DNA from: Vicingaceae bacterium
Lineage (GTDB): Bacteria; Bacteroidota; Bacteroidia; Flavobacteriales_E; Vicingaceae
DNA length: 64,000 nucleotides
Direction: 5' to 3'
Assembly: GCA_018402765.1 (NCBI GenBank)
Contig: JAGYIE010000001.1
Location: 124,001-188,000 of the forward strand
The notes under the pieces are model-generated. The model had not been told where the DNA came from. It ran no database searches and saw only the letters and a list, made by a program, of their open reading frames with translations. A program made the position numbers and the translations under genes. Below are positions 17,314-29,322 of the stretch, piece by piece (position 1 is the stretch's first letter; each line of letters starts with the position of its first letter).

Positions 17314-19409
17314 TAGAATTTTAATCGTAATTGTGCAATAACTTCACTCTTCGTATTACCTGTTATTAGCTCTTTGCTTGAGCCAATCTCATTTCTATCC
17401 GCATAATATGTCTGAGCATAACGTACCCATAAATCTAGACCCCTAGAGATGTGGTATTTGGTAGAAAGATAAAATCGCGTACCTCTGCCATTGTATGCAG
17501 GAATCGCGAATGCATAAAGTACACTATTTTCATATGCATAGATTCTACTATTGTAAGAATCAGTATCGAATAAAGCATACCGAAGTGAAAAAGAAATTGG
17601 GCTTCCTAAACTTTTATAGGTAACATCTTGATAGATTAAATATCCAAACTCTTTAGGCAGTTCTCCTTGTTGATATTGAGAAAACTCTACCCGACTGTCA
17701 ATATCCCATGATTTATTTACTTTATAGCTGATATTGTATCGGTAAGCTTGCTGTTTTTCATTCACTACCTGATCTATATTTGCACTTTCTAATCTTAGAC
17801 TTGCTCCACGTTCACGAGTTCGAATTCTTCCATACATACTGAGTTTTTTGTTTGGAGAAAAAGTGAGTTGAGCCAAGTAGCTAAAACCATTAGATGGACC
17901 ATCTGCTTGAAACCTTAACCAAGGGAAAATAAATCGATCAAAATAGGCAGATAATGTAACTGATTTAAATGGTTTTGCAGTAATGCCCATAAATACTCCT
18001 TGTTCATTACTATTGGCAGTACTTTCTCCGATAGCGTTACTTTCGAATGGTTTAAAATCTCGATCGAACTTGCGTTGATGAACTGCTAATGAAAGCTTTG
18101 GGTCTAAATAAACTAACATTCCATTGGTTAATGCCATACCGCCATCTATTGACTGACTCACTTCACCAAAGAAATTAAAATTTTTATAGATGTAATTATA
18201 ATCTACACCTACATTGGTATTTTCGTTTCCGAGCTGACTAAATTGATTGTAAATACGCGTGTTAGGTTGGAAATTACCATCTAATTCACTTCTAGCCGCA
18301 GTTATACCGATATTTAAGTTTCTCTTTTTGTAAGTTAAATGAGCCCCATAATAAGTTCTCCGGATTCTGTTTTTCTTGTCTATTTCGTTTTTGGTTCGGT
18401 GAAAACCGGACTCGCCTAATGAGGAGAAAACAAGAATTTCTTGATCTTCAATGGTGTCAGTAACATTTGCATCTACCTTATTAGAAGAGTAAAAGATGGT
18501 TAGCTCAACATTTCCTTTTTGTAGAGTAATTCCACCTCCACGCATAAACCGATCTTCCTGAACGGAAGTGTATGGTCGTAAACCTCTAGCACTTCTTTTT
18601 ATAGTTTGTAAATCAGCAGTTTTTCCAAAAGCTAACCCTGACCAAAAGGTTAATCCTTGACCAAATTGAGCTTGGAAATCGCCTAAAGCAAATTCTTTAA
18701 CAATACCAAAGTTTTGCAAATACAAGTGACCACTGTAAAAGTCAAATCCTTTTTTTTGAGAACCTTTAAAAAATTCCTCACCTGCATCTTTTTCTGCAGT
18801 AAATCCTGCACTAACATTATTACTGTAAGTAAATTTATATCTAGTATATAATTTATCTTGACTACCTAAATAGCGTGAATTTGGGTCAGCTTGTAACTCT
18901 TCATCTGATATATCAGCATATCCTTCTTGTTCTTCCAATATGCGTGTATAACGCATAAATAGTTGATTATCTCCATCGGAAATGATTTCTCTAAAACTAG
19001 CATTTGGAGAATCTAAATTTCTATTTACAGTTATAAAAGGCAAAATAAGTCTGATGGTTTCTAAATCAAACCCATCAACAGTTTGTAATTCCTCTAGTGT
19101 TATTAGGTTGCCATTCTTTTCAATATGAATAAGCAGGTTATTAATTAAGATGTCATTAATTAACCCCAAAGTTTGCAGCTGCTCATATGATGTTTTATTT
19201 AAATTAATTGGTTTGCGAAAATAAAACTCCAGCTGCTCGAAAAGCGTTGTGTAATCAGCTTCGCCACTTTCATTATTATCCAATAAAAACTCAATTCTTG
19301 ACTCAACAATTAAGTTTTTTTCCTTTTCTATATCTAAGGATTGACCATAAGAACCTAGGCTCAGAAAACAAACCACAATGAAGATGCTATGACCATAGAA
19401 TAACTGCAT
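17313..19409 (-). CDS. Helix-hairpin-helix (ComEA-type) domain fused to a predicted outer-membrane barrel
   Basis: 698 residues with a signal peptide (ends near SYGQ). Residues about 50-125 form two helix-hairpin-helix repeats: INLNKTSYEQLQTLGLIND and LITLEELQTVDGFDLETIR. Such repeats bind DNA in ComEA. The remaining 550 residues are amphipathic strands with many aromatic ends (HLYLQNFGIV, ARSELDGNFQ), ending in IAQLRLKF, a typical barrel C-terminus. The combination is widespread in Bacteroidota but unassigned; it could be a DNA-binding surface protein or a T9SS-associated barrel. Upstream it overlaps the PorQ-like gene by one base. Confidence 0.8.
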   Translation of the reverse strand: MQLFYGHSIFIVVCFLSLGSYGQSLDIEKEKNLIVESRIEFLLDNNESGEADYTTLFEQLEFYFRKPINLNKTSYEQLQTLGLINDILINNLLIHIEKNGNLITLEELQTVDGFDLETIRLILPFITVNRNLDSPNASFREIISDGDNQLFMRYTRILEEQEGYADISDEELQADPNSRYLGSQDKLYTRYKFTYSNNVSAGFTAEKDAGEEFFKGSQKKGFDFYSGHLYLQNFGIVKEFALGDFQAQFGQGLTFWSGLAFGKTADLQTIKRSARGLRPYTSVQEDRFMRGGGITLQKGNVELTIFYSSNKVDANVTDTIEDQEILVFSSLGESGFHRTKNEIDKKNRIRRTYYGAHLTYKKRNLNIGITAARSELDGNFQPNTRIYNQFSQLGNENTNVGVDYNYIYKNFNFFGEVSQSIDGGMALTNGMLVYLDPKLSLAVHQRKFDRDFKPFESNAIGESTANSNEQGVFMGITAKPFKSVTLSAYFDRFIFPWLRFQADGPSNGFSYLAQLTFSPNKKLSMYGRIRTRERGASLRLESANIDQVVNEKQQAYRYNISYKVNKSWDIDSRVEFSQYQQGELPKEFGYLIYQDVTYKSLGSPISFSLRYALFDTDSYNSRIYAYENSVLYAFAIPAYNGRGTRFYLSTKYHISRGLDLWVRYAQTYYADRNEIGSSKELITGNTKSEVIAQLRLKF

Positions 19410-20224
19410 TAGTCAAACGTGTAAACCAATGAAAGTTTTGGTGAAAACCCTAGATTAGAATCGAAACTAGAAGTAAAATCAAGTTGAAAATCACTGATTA
19501 GAAGTCCAAAACCAAATGTACTTAACGTAGGTTTATTTGCTATGCCCGCGCGTAAATAAAGAATATCTATAGCTTGGTATTCTAATCCCAAATGAATGCT
19601 AGGATCAAAATCTATGTCTTTGTTGACTTGAATACTGCTGTTTAGTTTTTTTGAGAATGTATAATTTAACCCCAATTGTATTTCAGTTGGCAGTCGATCA
19701 TTTGCTCTGTCAGTATGTTTAGTTCTTGTTGGGTTATTTAGTGTTGCAGCTAAAGTTAAGTCATCATTAACTAATGCATAAAGTCCAATTTTTGCAGTAA
19801 ACGTATTTGTGCTACCATACCCTTCTCCAATTTTTAAATTGAAGTAATTAATTTGTGCTCCTACTCCAAAATTTTCACTCAGTTTTAGTCCATAACTTAG
19901 CCCCACCTTATTTTCTTGATATTGGGTGTAGCCATACTGAGAAAGACTTATTCCAAATGCAGCTTTTTTTAATGAATATGACCCTACTACAGCTTTATTA
20001 GCAAGTTCATTTGAGAAGTATTCATTTGAGTAATAAGCACCAACAGCTGTTTTACCATAAAAGGCCATCGCGCCCATGTTGTTTTCAACTGACCATAAAT
20101 CGTATTGATTTATGCTTGTTTTTCCCATTGCTGCAGCTCTTCCGCCAAACGGTGAATTGAATTGACCTATTGCATCAATAGATATTAACACGGTAGTGAA
20201 TAATAAAAAAATGAATTGTTTCAA
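19409..20224 (-). CDS. PorV/PorQ-like outer membrane protein
   Basis: 271 residues with a signal peptide (ends near AIGQ). The mature start FNSPFGGRAAAMGKTSI matches the N-terminus of PorV/PorQ-type barrels, which shuttle or hold T9SS cargo at the outer membrane. Strand-turn repeats follow and the protein ends LSLVYTFD. Translation must begin at TTG 20224: MKQFIFLL follows directly and an in-frame stop lies just upstream with no ATG between. It overlaps the HhH-barrel gene by one base, so the two are cotranscribed. The exact PorQ assignment is uncertain. Confidence 0.72.
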   Translation of the reverse strand: MKQFIFLLFTTVLISIDAIGQFNSPFGGRAAAMGKTSINQYDLWSVENNMGAMAFYGKTAVGAYYSNEYFSNELANKAVVGSYSLKKAAFGISLSQYGYTQYQENKVGLSYGLKLSENFGVGAQINYFNLKIGEGYGSTNTFTAKIGLYALVNDDLTLAATLNNPTRTKHTDRANDRLPTEIQLGLNYTFSKKLNSSIQVNKDIDFDPSIHLGLEYQAIDILYLRAGIANKPTLSTFGFGLLISDFQLDFTSSFDSNLGFSPKLSLVYTFD

Positions 20225-20338
20225 CTTATTGTTTATTTAAGATTCTAAAATACAAAAAATGAGAGTAGCCATGTGAGATCAAAATTAATATTTAGTTATT
20301 CTTTATAAGTTTTGAATTTACGTGGTTATATTTGTCCA

Positions 20339-20884
20339 ATGCGTTTACTATCACTCATTATTTTTAAGTTAACAGGTTGGAATACAGCTGTAAATTCTTC
20401 TCCTGAAATAAACAGATGTGTACTTATTGCAGCTCCACATACTAGTAATTGGGATTTTGTATATGCTCGTGCAGCACTTTATATATTGCGAGTAAAGGTT
20501 CGTTTCTTAATCAAGGATGATTATTTTGTTTTTCCATTAAATTATATTCTTAAAGCAATGGGTGCAATTCCGGTTGATCGCTCAAAGGCGAAAGGAAATA
20601 AAGTACAAGCACTGATTGATATTTTTGATAGAAATAAAAAGATGGTAACCATGATTCCAGCAGAGGGAACCAGAAGTTTGGTAAAAGAATTTAGAAAAGG
20701 GTTTTATCATGTAGCAAATGGTGCAAAAGTACCTATTGCACTTGGATACCTAGATTATAAAAAGAAAGTAGCAGGAATTGGTCCACTATTTTATCCAACT
20801 GGTGATATAGAAAAAGATTTGCAAGAAATTTACGCTTTCTACAGAACCATTAGCGCAAGACATCCAAAGAATGCAATGCCTTAA
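20339..20884 (+). CDS. 1-acyl-sn-glycerol-3-phosphate acyltransferase-like (PlsC family)
   Basis: About 181 residues from ATG 20339; the upstream TTG at 20312 adds nine residues without clear merit. The acyltransferase motif HxxxxD appears as PHTSNWDF near 33-40, and motif III as PAEGTRS near 107-113. FRKGFYHVANGAKVPI fits motif IV. These enzymes acylate lysophospholipids at the inner membrane. The protein is shorter than standard PlsC (about 240) and resembles the small 1-acyl-glycerol-3-phosphate acyltransferase homologues of Bacteroidota. Stand-alone gene. Confidence 0.85.
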   Translation: MRLLSLIIFKLTGWNTAVNSSPEINRCVLIAAPHTSNWDFVYARAALYILRVKVRFLIKDDYFVFPLNYILKAMGAIPVDRSKAKGNKVQALIDIFDRNKKMVTMIPAEGTRSLVKEFRKGFYHVANGAKVPIALGYLDYKKKVAGIGPLFYPTGDIEKDLQEIYAFYRTISARHPKNAMP

Positions 20885-21082
20885 AATCAATAAGTCTAAT
20901 GAATCAAACAATCAAAGCAAATTCCTACGCATTGCAATAGTAGTGAATACAAGTAAATAATCTTTACTACTGACGATCTATATTTTAAAGCAAAAGGAGA
21001 TAGGTCGATACTAATTAGAATCTTGAAGTCTTAAAAGTCACTTGAAAGAATTGCGAAGCGATTCGTTGATTAATCATTATAG

Positions 21083-21568
21083 TTATTTTAGCTCTTCATT
21101 CATTTTGTCCACTTTTACTTTTAATCCTTCTTTATAAGCTTGTATATTGGCCATAATTGAAGGGTTAGAGGTAGCAATTACCTGAGCTGCAAGAATACCT
21201 GCATTTTTAGCTCCATCAAGAGCTACTGTGGCAACAGGAACTCCTCCAGGCATCTGAAGTATAGATAGAACTGAATCCCAGCCATCAATCGAATTTGACG
21301 ATTTTACAGGAACACCGATTACAGGAAGTGGGGTCATAGCAGCTACCATACCAGGCAAGTGGGCCGCTCCACCTGCCCCGGCAATAATTACTTTTAAGCC
21401 TCTATTTAATGCAGATTTAGCGTATTCGGCCATCAGGTCAGGTGTTCTATGCGCAGAAACAATTGAAATTTCATAACTAACTCCTAACACTTTCAACACT
21501 TCTGCAGCTTCGTTCATCACGCTTAAATCAGAGCTACTGCCCATTATAATTCCTACTTCTACTTTCAT
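21083..21568 (-). CDS. purE: N5-carboxyaminoimidazole ribonucleotide mutase PurE
   Basis: 161 residues, standard size. [13 protein letters not shown] at 7-19 and the active-site SAHRTPDLM near 39-47 are diagnostic, as is [13 protein letters not shown]. It converts N5-CAIR to CAIR in purine synthesis, after PurK. Its start overlaps the purK stop by one base, so the two are translationally coupled. Confidence 0.97.
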   Translation of the reverse strand: MKVEVGIIMGSSSDLSVMNEAAEVLKVLGVSYEISIVSAHRTPDLMAEYAKSALNRGLKVIIAGAGGAAHLPGMVAAMTPLPVIGVPVKSSNSIDGWDSVLSILQMPGGVPVATVALDGAKNAGILAAQVIATSNPSIMANIQAYKEGLKVKVDKMNEELK

Positions 21569-22710
21569 TATGCTTTTATTTTAATGGTTTCTTTTACTTT
21601 CTTAGCAATCTTTTTTGCTTCTGATAAGGTTTCTGCCACTATGGTAACATGGCCCATTTTTCGAAAACTTTTAGTTTTTGCTTTTCCGTATAAATGCACA
21701 TTTACTCCGTTCATAGCGATAATATCGGCTATACCCTCATAAATAGCATCGCCTTCATAGCCTTCTTCGCCCAATAAATTAACCATTACCGAAGGTTTTA
21801 TCATGGCTGTTTGGCCCAAAGGTAAATTTAAAATGGATCGAATATGTTGATCAAATTGAGAGGTGTAATTACCTTCAATGCTTTGATGTCCGCTATTGTG
21901 AGGTCTTGGGGCAATTTCGTTAACGAATAATTCGCCTGATTGACTCAAAAAGAATTCTACGGCTAACAATCCAACCATATTCAGTTCAGCAATTATTTTG
22001 GCAGCAATACCTTGTGCTTGTTGCTCAATATCAATGGAAATATTAGCAGGAGCGAAAAGAAATTCTACCATATTTGCGATTGGATTAAATTCTAACTCAA
22101 CTACGGGGTATTGTTTTAATTCACCACTTTCATTTCTTGCAACAATTACTGAAAGCTCCTTATCCATTTCTACTCCAACTTCGCACATGGATGGACCTTC
22201 CATCGCATTTACAACATCATTTGCATCATTAATCTTTTGCACTCCATAGCCATCATATCCTGATGTTCTCAATTTTTGAAATATAGGGTAGTTGGTAGCC
22301 TTAGCTAGAATATCTTCCTTATTAGTAGCAATAAAATAAGGAGAAGTAGGTACACCAATTTTAGTGAAGAACTCCTTTTGTAATCCTTTATCTTGTATTG
22401 TTTTCAATATCTTAGCTTGAGGAAATACCCTTACTCCAAGGTCTTCTAATGCTTGAAGTGCATCCGAATTCACATCTTCAAATTCAATAGTAACCACATC
22501 TTTGTCTTTACCGAACTCAAAAACGGTGTCGTAATCTTTAAAATTACCAACAACAAACTCATTGGCTATTTGATGACAAGGCGCTTGAGGATTAGGGTCC
22601 AAGACAGCAATGTGAAGGCTGTAATCATAGGCTTTTTGTATCATCATTCTACCTAGTTGTCCGCCACCTAAAAGGCCAATTTTAAAATTTGAACTGTGGA
22701 TACTTTTCAT
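21568..22710 (-). CDS. purK: N5-carboxyaminoimidazole ribonucleotide synthase PurK
   Basis: 380 residues of an ATP-grasp enzyme. [12 protein letters not shown] at 14-25 is the PurK N-terminal signature. [12 protein letters not shown] near 148 and [24 protein letters not shown] around 250-273 (shown as [12 protein letters not shown]) form the ATP and metal sites. It carboxylates AIR to N5-CAIR with ATP and bicarbonate. First gene of the purK-purE pair; a katG terminator lies 80 bp beyond its start. Confidence 0.97.
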   Translation of the reverse strand: MKSIHSSNFKIGLLGGGQLGRMMIQKAYDYSLHIAVLDPNPQAPCHQIANEFVVGNFKDYDTVFEFGKDKDVVTIEFEDVNSDALQALEDLGVRVFPQAKILKTIQDKGLQKEFFTKIGVPTSPYFIATNKEDILAKATNYPIFQKLRTSGYDGYGVQKINDANDVVNAMEGPSMCEVGVEMDKELSVIVARNESGELKQYPVVELEFNPIANMVEFLFAPANISIDIEQQAQGIAAKIIAELNMVGLLAVEFFLSQSGELFVNEIAPRPHNSGHQSIEGNYTSQFDQHIRSILNLPLGQTAMIKPSVMVNLLGEEGYEGDAIYEGIADIIAMNGVNVHLYGKAKTKSFRKMGHVTIVAETLSEAKKIAKKVKETIKIKA

Positions 22711-22782
22711 TTTGCAAAGATAAACCGATTAAGCAAATCCTGCCAACTATTTAGTTGGAATTATTGAGCGTGATTTTTACAC

Positions 22783-22820
22783 ATAAAAAAAAGGCGATTT
22801 GATTTGCATCAAATCGCCTT
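22783..22820 (-). terminator. Rho-independent terminator of katG
   Basis: On the minus strand a 12-bp perfect stem (AAGGCGATTTGA / TCAAATCGCCTT) with a 6-nt loop is followed by eight T residues (22783-22790 as A on the plus strand). It begins 20 bp after the katG stop. Confidence 0.93.
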
Positions 22821-22839
22821 AGACTAAATTATGTTTATT

Positions 22840-25116
<2,277 letters not shown>

Positions 25117-25173
25117 TTATTGTTTTAAAAATTACGTTACAAAGATGAAACCTTATTCTCATTTATAAAAACG

Positions 25174-25192
25174 ATATTATCAATACTAATAT
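25174..25192. promoter_or_regulatory. Candidate OxyR/LysR-type operator between katG and oxyR
   Basis: A perfect inverted repeat, ATATTA-N7-TAATAT, contains the T-N11-A core of LysR-type sites. It is centred 41 bp before the oxyR start and about 70 bp before the katG start. TAGTTTTG at 25211-25218 fits a -7 element for oxyR. Confidence 0.55.
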
Positions 25193-25223
25193 AGACAACA
25201 TAGATTTTAGTAGTTTTGTAAGC

Positions 25224-26159
25224 ATGAACATTCAGCAATTTCAATATGTATTAGCCGTAGTTGATTTAAAAAATTTTGAGTTAGCTGCTGAGCGTTGTCA
25301 CATTACGCAATCTACTTTAAGTACCATGATTGGCCGATTTGAGGATGAAATAGGGATAAAAGTATTTAATCGAAAAACCAAACCTGTGTCAATTACTCCG
25401 GAAGGCGAAGCGCTAATTAAGCGCTTAAGAATTATACTTCATGAAATAGATTCATTGGATAATGTGATTCAGGAGTTGAAGGGGGAGATGAGTGGCGATT
25501 TGCGCATTGGCATAATACCTACAATAGCACCCTATTTATTGCCTTTATTTTTATCCACTTTTGCTGAAAAATTTCCAAAAGTAACTATTGTCGTTAAAGA
25601 GATGACCACACCACAGATACAACAATCATTAAAAGCAAGGCAGTTAGATATTGGGATATTAGCTGTTCCAATTAATGACGATTCTCTTGAAGAGCTATTT
25701 TTGTATACAGAACCGTTTTTGGTATATGATTTTAGAGATAAGAAATCAACAGAAAAAATATCCATTGATCAATTGGATTATTCCAAAATTTGGCTTCTTC
25801 AAGAGGGGCATTGTCTTAGAAGTCAAGTTTATAGAATTTGTGAATTATCAAATCAAACTCCCAAGAATAATGTAAACTTTGAATTCGAGTCTGGTTCAAT
25901 GGATAGTTTGCTCAGGATAACGAAAGCAAGTAAGGGAATTACTATTATTCCATATTTAGCATCAATTGATTTACCTGATAGCGAGCGTTCTAACTTGATT
26001 GAATTTATGGACCCAGTGCCTGTAAGGTCTGTAGGTTTATTAACCCATAAGCATTTTGTAAAGAAACGGTTACTAACTAAGTTAGAAACAACTATTCAAC
26101 AGTCAATTCGTGGACTGATTCCAGAAAATGAGCATTACACAGTTGTGCGCCCACTTTAG
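25224..26159 (+). CDS. oxyR: OxyR-type LysR-family peroxide regulator
   Basis: 311 residues. The N-terminal winged helix-turn-helix has the LysR signature AAERCHITQSTLSTMIGRFE. The effector domain contains EGHCLRSQVYRIC, with Cys197 and Cys206 separated by the same nine-residue spacing as the redox cysteines of E. coli OxyR (GHCLRDQ). Peroxide should oxidise them to a disulfide and activate transcription of katG, which is divergent next door. The combination of cysteine motif and context makes OxyR much more likely than another LysR regulator. Confidence 0.93.
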   Translation: MNIQQFQYVLAVVDLKNFELAAERCHITQSTLSTMIGRFEDEIGIKVFNRKTKPVSITPEGEALIKRLRIILHEIDSLDNVIQELKGEMSGDLRIGIIPTIAPYLLPLFLSTFAEKFPKVTIVVKEMTTPQIQQSLKARQLDIGILAVPINDDSLEELFLYTEPFLVYDFRDKKSTEKISIDQLDYSKIWLLQEGHCLRSQVYRICELSNQTPKNNVNFEFESGSMDSLLRITKASKGITIIPYLASIDLPDSERSNLIEFMDPVPVRSVGLLTHKHFVKKRLLTKLETTIQQSIRGLIPENEHYTVVRPL

Positions 26160-26306
26160 GAATTACATTGATCAAATCTTAATGAGCATATCTTATTAAA
26201 TTTTCAAAATCGTGAAGAAATGATTCAACAACTTTTATAGGATGTTGTTATCTTTTTTATCATACTGAATTGAAAAACGAATCATCTATTATACGTAATA
26301 TTGAAT

Positions 26307-27002
26307 ATGAGCCAACAAATTACCACTATTTCATTTTTTAAATACACTACGTTTAAAAGTAAATTGTGGGGATTCAAAATGATGCAGTTTGCGCATAAAG
26401 ATTTAGTAAATGTTGAGGGGCAGTCTTTTTACAGGCTTATGGGAAGTGGCAAAGGATTAGGTTTTAATCCCCTTCCAGATTGGTCGATTTATTGTTTACT
26501 ACAAGTGTGGGATTCTGAGAATGAAGCTAATCACTTTTTTTCTTCAACTGATTTAGTAAAACGATATCAAGAGAATACATCAGAATTGGTAACGCTTTTT
26601 ATGAGAAATATTTCAGCAGGAGGCACTTGGGTAAATAAGACCCCTTTTGAAAAAGGAATAGAGCTAAATCCGTTGCAACCTGTTGCTATCATTACTCGAG
26701 CAACTATTAAGTTTAGTTGGCTTCTCCGATTTTGGAAATACGTGCCTACTTCTCAAGAACCGTTACTAGAAAATAAGGGATTAATTTATACAAAAGGAAT
26801 AGGAGAGGTCCCGATAGTTCAGATGGCAACTTTCAGTCTTTGGAAAGATTTTGAGTCAGTTAAGGCATTTGCATATAAGAGTAAACAGCATCAAGAGGCA
26901 ATTAAAAGAACACGAAAATACAATTGGTACAAAGAGGAATTGTTTGCACGATTTCATCCTTATAAATCTTTAGGAACTTGGAATGGAGAGCAATTGCTTT
27001 AA
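26307..27002 (+). CDS. Spheroidene monooxygenase (CrtA)-like protein
   Basis: About 231 residues from ATG 26307 (a TTG six bases earlier is in frame). Conserved CrtA features appear in order: FYRLMGSGKGLGFNPLPDW, SAGGTWVNKTPF, ITRATIKFSWLLRFWKYVP, KGIGEVPIVQMATFSLW and KEELFARFHPY. CrtA adds keto groups to acyclic carotenoids using O2 and a haem-type cofactor. No other carotenoid gene is in the window, so the substrate here is open. It ends 9 bp from the convergent methyltransferase gene. Its start lies 147 bp after oxyR. Confidence 0.85.
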   Translation: MSQQITTISFFKYTTFKSKLWGFKMMQFAHKDLVNVEGQSFYRLMGSGKGLGFNPLPDWSIYCLLQVWDSENEANHFFSSTDLVKRYQENTSELVTLFMRNISAGGTWVNKTPFEKGIELNPLQPVAIITRATIKFSWLLRFWKYVPTSQEPLLENKGLIYTKGIGEVPIVQMATFSLWKDFESVKAFAYKSKQHQEAIKRTRKYNWYKEELFARFHPYKSLGTWNGEQLL

Positions 27003-27011
27003 TGGGAATTA

Positions 27012-27944
27012 TTAATTTTTAGGATGTGCAATTACTGTCATTATTCCTAATGAAGTTTTCTTTTCATTCCATTTTTTTGGTGTAAAAAGAAGCATATTTA
27101 GGGTAAAAGCCCAAAATTCATCTTCCATATTTTTATCCCAAGATATTCCTTTTTGTTCCATTTTACTCATCCAATAGAGTAAGTAGGGGTTCATAGTGCC
27201 ATATGTCAGTATTTTATCTACTTCCCATCCACTACTATTGAGTAATGCCTCTACATTGTTTGGGGAGAACAAAGAGGTGTGTCGCGGAGTGTGCCAACCT
27301 GCCCAATTTTTTCCAAACTTTATTCTGCTCAAAGAATCGAAGTTGGGAATTTCAATAATAAGTGTCGTGGAAGGTTTAGCAATCGATTTAAGGTAACTCA
27401 AGTTCTCCTTTGGGTAATAATCATGCTCTAAATAGTGCCACATTGTAATAATGTCCGGATTTAAGTCCTGCGTTAGGTTGCTAATTTCACCAATCTGCAA
27501 ATTTATTCCATCAAAACTTTCTGAAGTATTTGCCCAACCTTCATCACTAAAGTCTATACCAATAGTTTTACACTGTAGCTCATTTAAGCATGCTTTTAAA
27601 AAAGTGGGCTTACCACAGCCAATATCAAGTATCAAGGAATTCGTGGAAACAGTATGCCACTCTTGAACTCTTTTTATGCGCTTTACATCTAGTTTTGCCT
27701 GACTATCTTTGACAAAGTGTTCGTATTTGCCCCAAGCCTCAGATCCTCTGTAAGGTAAATAATGAGAAGTGTAGTAATTGTTAAGTTGATCTAACGGAAC
27801 CCTGGGATTTAAAAAAACAAGTTGACAATCAAAGCATTGATCAAAATTAAAAACTTCTTTCGTGTCATGCATTTGAGCTATGGTCTGAATGTGTGATTCA
27901 AATGAAGTTGAATTGCAAACGGGACAATTAGTAAGTTGATTCAT
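27012..27944 (-). CDS. Class I SAM-dependent methyltransferase with N-terminal zinc ribbon
   Basis: 310 residues. Two CxxC pairs at the start (CPVC at 8-11, FDQCFDCQL near 37-40) should bind zinc. SAM motif I reads LILDIGCGKPTFL near 104, and a later DIITMWHYLEHDYYPKE matches the family's post-motif. Such proteins methylate sugars or lipids in surface polysaccharide pathways, but no sugar genes flank it, so the substrate is unknown. Monocistronic. Confidence 0.85.
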   Translation of the reverse strand: MNQLTNCPVCNSTSFESHIQTIAQMHDTKEVFNFDQCFDCQLVFLNPRVPLDQLNNYYTSHYLPYRGSEAWGKYEHFVKDSQAKLDVKRIKRVQEWHTVSTNSLILDIGCGKPTFLKACLNELQCKTIGIDFSDEGWANTSESFDGINLQIGEISNLTQDLNPDIITMWHYLEHDYYPKENLSYLKSIAKPSTTLIIEIPNFDSLSRIKFGKNWAGWHTPRHTSLFSPNNVEALLNSSGWEVDKILTYGTMNPYLLYWMSKMEQKGISWDKNMEDEFWAFTLNMLLFTPKKWNEKKTSLGIMTVIAHPKN

Positions 27945-28557
27945 TGTGTTTATTGAGTTAAATCAATACATGATTCTTTAAACGGAATAAGCGAATAAAT
28001 TGTTTAAAGTTAAATTGATTTACCAATCAGCAAAGGTGTTTAACGCTGGAATATAGCTATCCGCTAAATTCCACTGATTTTGTATTTATGTTTTTACCTT
28101 TTGAAGGACGCTTTGCAGAAATTGCGTGATAACTTGAAATAGTTGCAATATTGCAGTGTGGATATAAAATTATTGTTACCTGTTCTATCTTTTTGACTGC
28201 AATACTTACTAGTCTTCAAATGGAATTTAAAACGTCAACAATTCAAAAGCGTAATAGTGAATTTTGGAATGTATTGTGTGCCCTAAAAAAACAATTTGTA
28301 AAATTTGGCAATGGCCAAAAAAGGCCACAGGAGGAAATTGTACAAGCAAAAAGTTGGTAACGACAAGGGTAAATGTTACGCTTAGTAAACTTAAAGATGT
28401 TAATGAATTGCCAACCGTAAACACTGAAGATTTGATAAACCGAAAGGTACAGGAATAAGATTATGAAGCAAACTGACATCTAATCTATGATCAATTGCTT
28501 GTTAAACAAGCTTTTTAATATAACCTTTAGAAAAAGGATAAGCAGGCATAACTAGGA
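27945..28557. other. Intergenic region with no confident gene
   Basis: 613 bp between two minus-strand genes. Several ORFs of 64-78 codons overlap in different frames, and none has recognisable features. A very basic 24-codon ORF on the plus strand (28311-28385, starting MAKKGHRRKLYKQK) is preceded by AAATTTGGCA. A different frame just after it (28371-28458) stays open with ordinary-looking codons. I could not identify any of these, and they may be chance. Confidence 0.4.
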
Positions 28558-29322
28558 TCAATTTACCAATTTTCTTAAACCTATAAATACAAGAATAAAA
28601 GTAGAGTATCCTATAAAAAATGGAATAATCAGTTGTTCTAAGTTAAAAGCGAGCATCATTCCTATTATTAATAATTGAAATCCTAATCCAAAAGTAGAAA
28701 CTGCTGTCATTAGCCAATTAGGTAAGTGATTATCTTCAATTGCTTTTTTGTCCAATTGGTAGATTGTTTTGTCAAATCGACTGTACAATAGGTAGTAAAC
28801 CTTAAAAAGGATATTTACATTTCGTTGTTTTTCTCCTATCATTGCTGTGGGGGCTTTATCTTCAAATATTCTACTTGTGGTGTCTCCCGCGTATTTATTT
28901 CTTAGAATTACATAGTAATAATTGTACAGCGTTCCTTGTAGTTGAATTCCGACAAAGGCTAGAATTGTGTAGTAAATGGAGGTGTCTGTTATGTACCAAA
29001 TAGTCAATAAAATTAAAAAGTTGAGTATAATATCAGAAACCGAGTCGAGGTAACGACCCACGTATGATGGTTGATTCTTTAGTCGTGCCAATTCTCCGTC
29101 TGCACCGTCTAAAATTGATTTAAGCACAAGAAGTGCTGCAGTAGTCCAATAATAATGATTCACAATGCATACTAATGCGATAAGACCTGTGATAATAAAT
29201 GCAATAGTGACATGAATTGCAGTGAATGAGGTATTCTGTAAGCTACGAGCAATAATTCGTGCAGCCGGTCTTCCGTAATCGGATAAATCGATAAAACGAT
29301 TTTCCTTAGGTAATTTTGACAT
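28558..29322 (-). CDS. CDP-alcohol phosphatidyltransferase family protein
   Basis: 254 residues, about six membrane helices. The family catalytic signature DGxxAR(x8)G(x3)D(x3)D is present as DGADGELARLKNQPSYVGRY followed by LDSVSD, near 90-115. These inner-membrane enzymes join a CDP-activated diacylglycerol or sugar to an alcohol to make phospholipid head groups. The alcohol is unknown; the long cytoplasmic loop after helix 4 (DTTSRIFEDKAP) is unlike PgsA or PssA. Single gene. Confidence 0.85.
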   Translation of the reverse strand: MSKLPKENRFIDLSDYGRPAARIIARSLQNTSFTAIHVTIAFIITGLIALVCIVNHYYWTTAALLVLKSILDGADGELARLKNQPSYVGRYLDSVSDIILNFLILLTIWYITDTSIYYTILAFVGIQLQGTLYNYYYVILRNKYAGDTTSRIFEDKAPTAMIGEKQRNVNILFKVYYLLYSRFDKTIYQLDKKAIEDNHLPNWLMTAVSTFGLGFQLLIIGMMLAFNLEQLIIPFFIGYSTFILVFIGLRKLVN

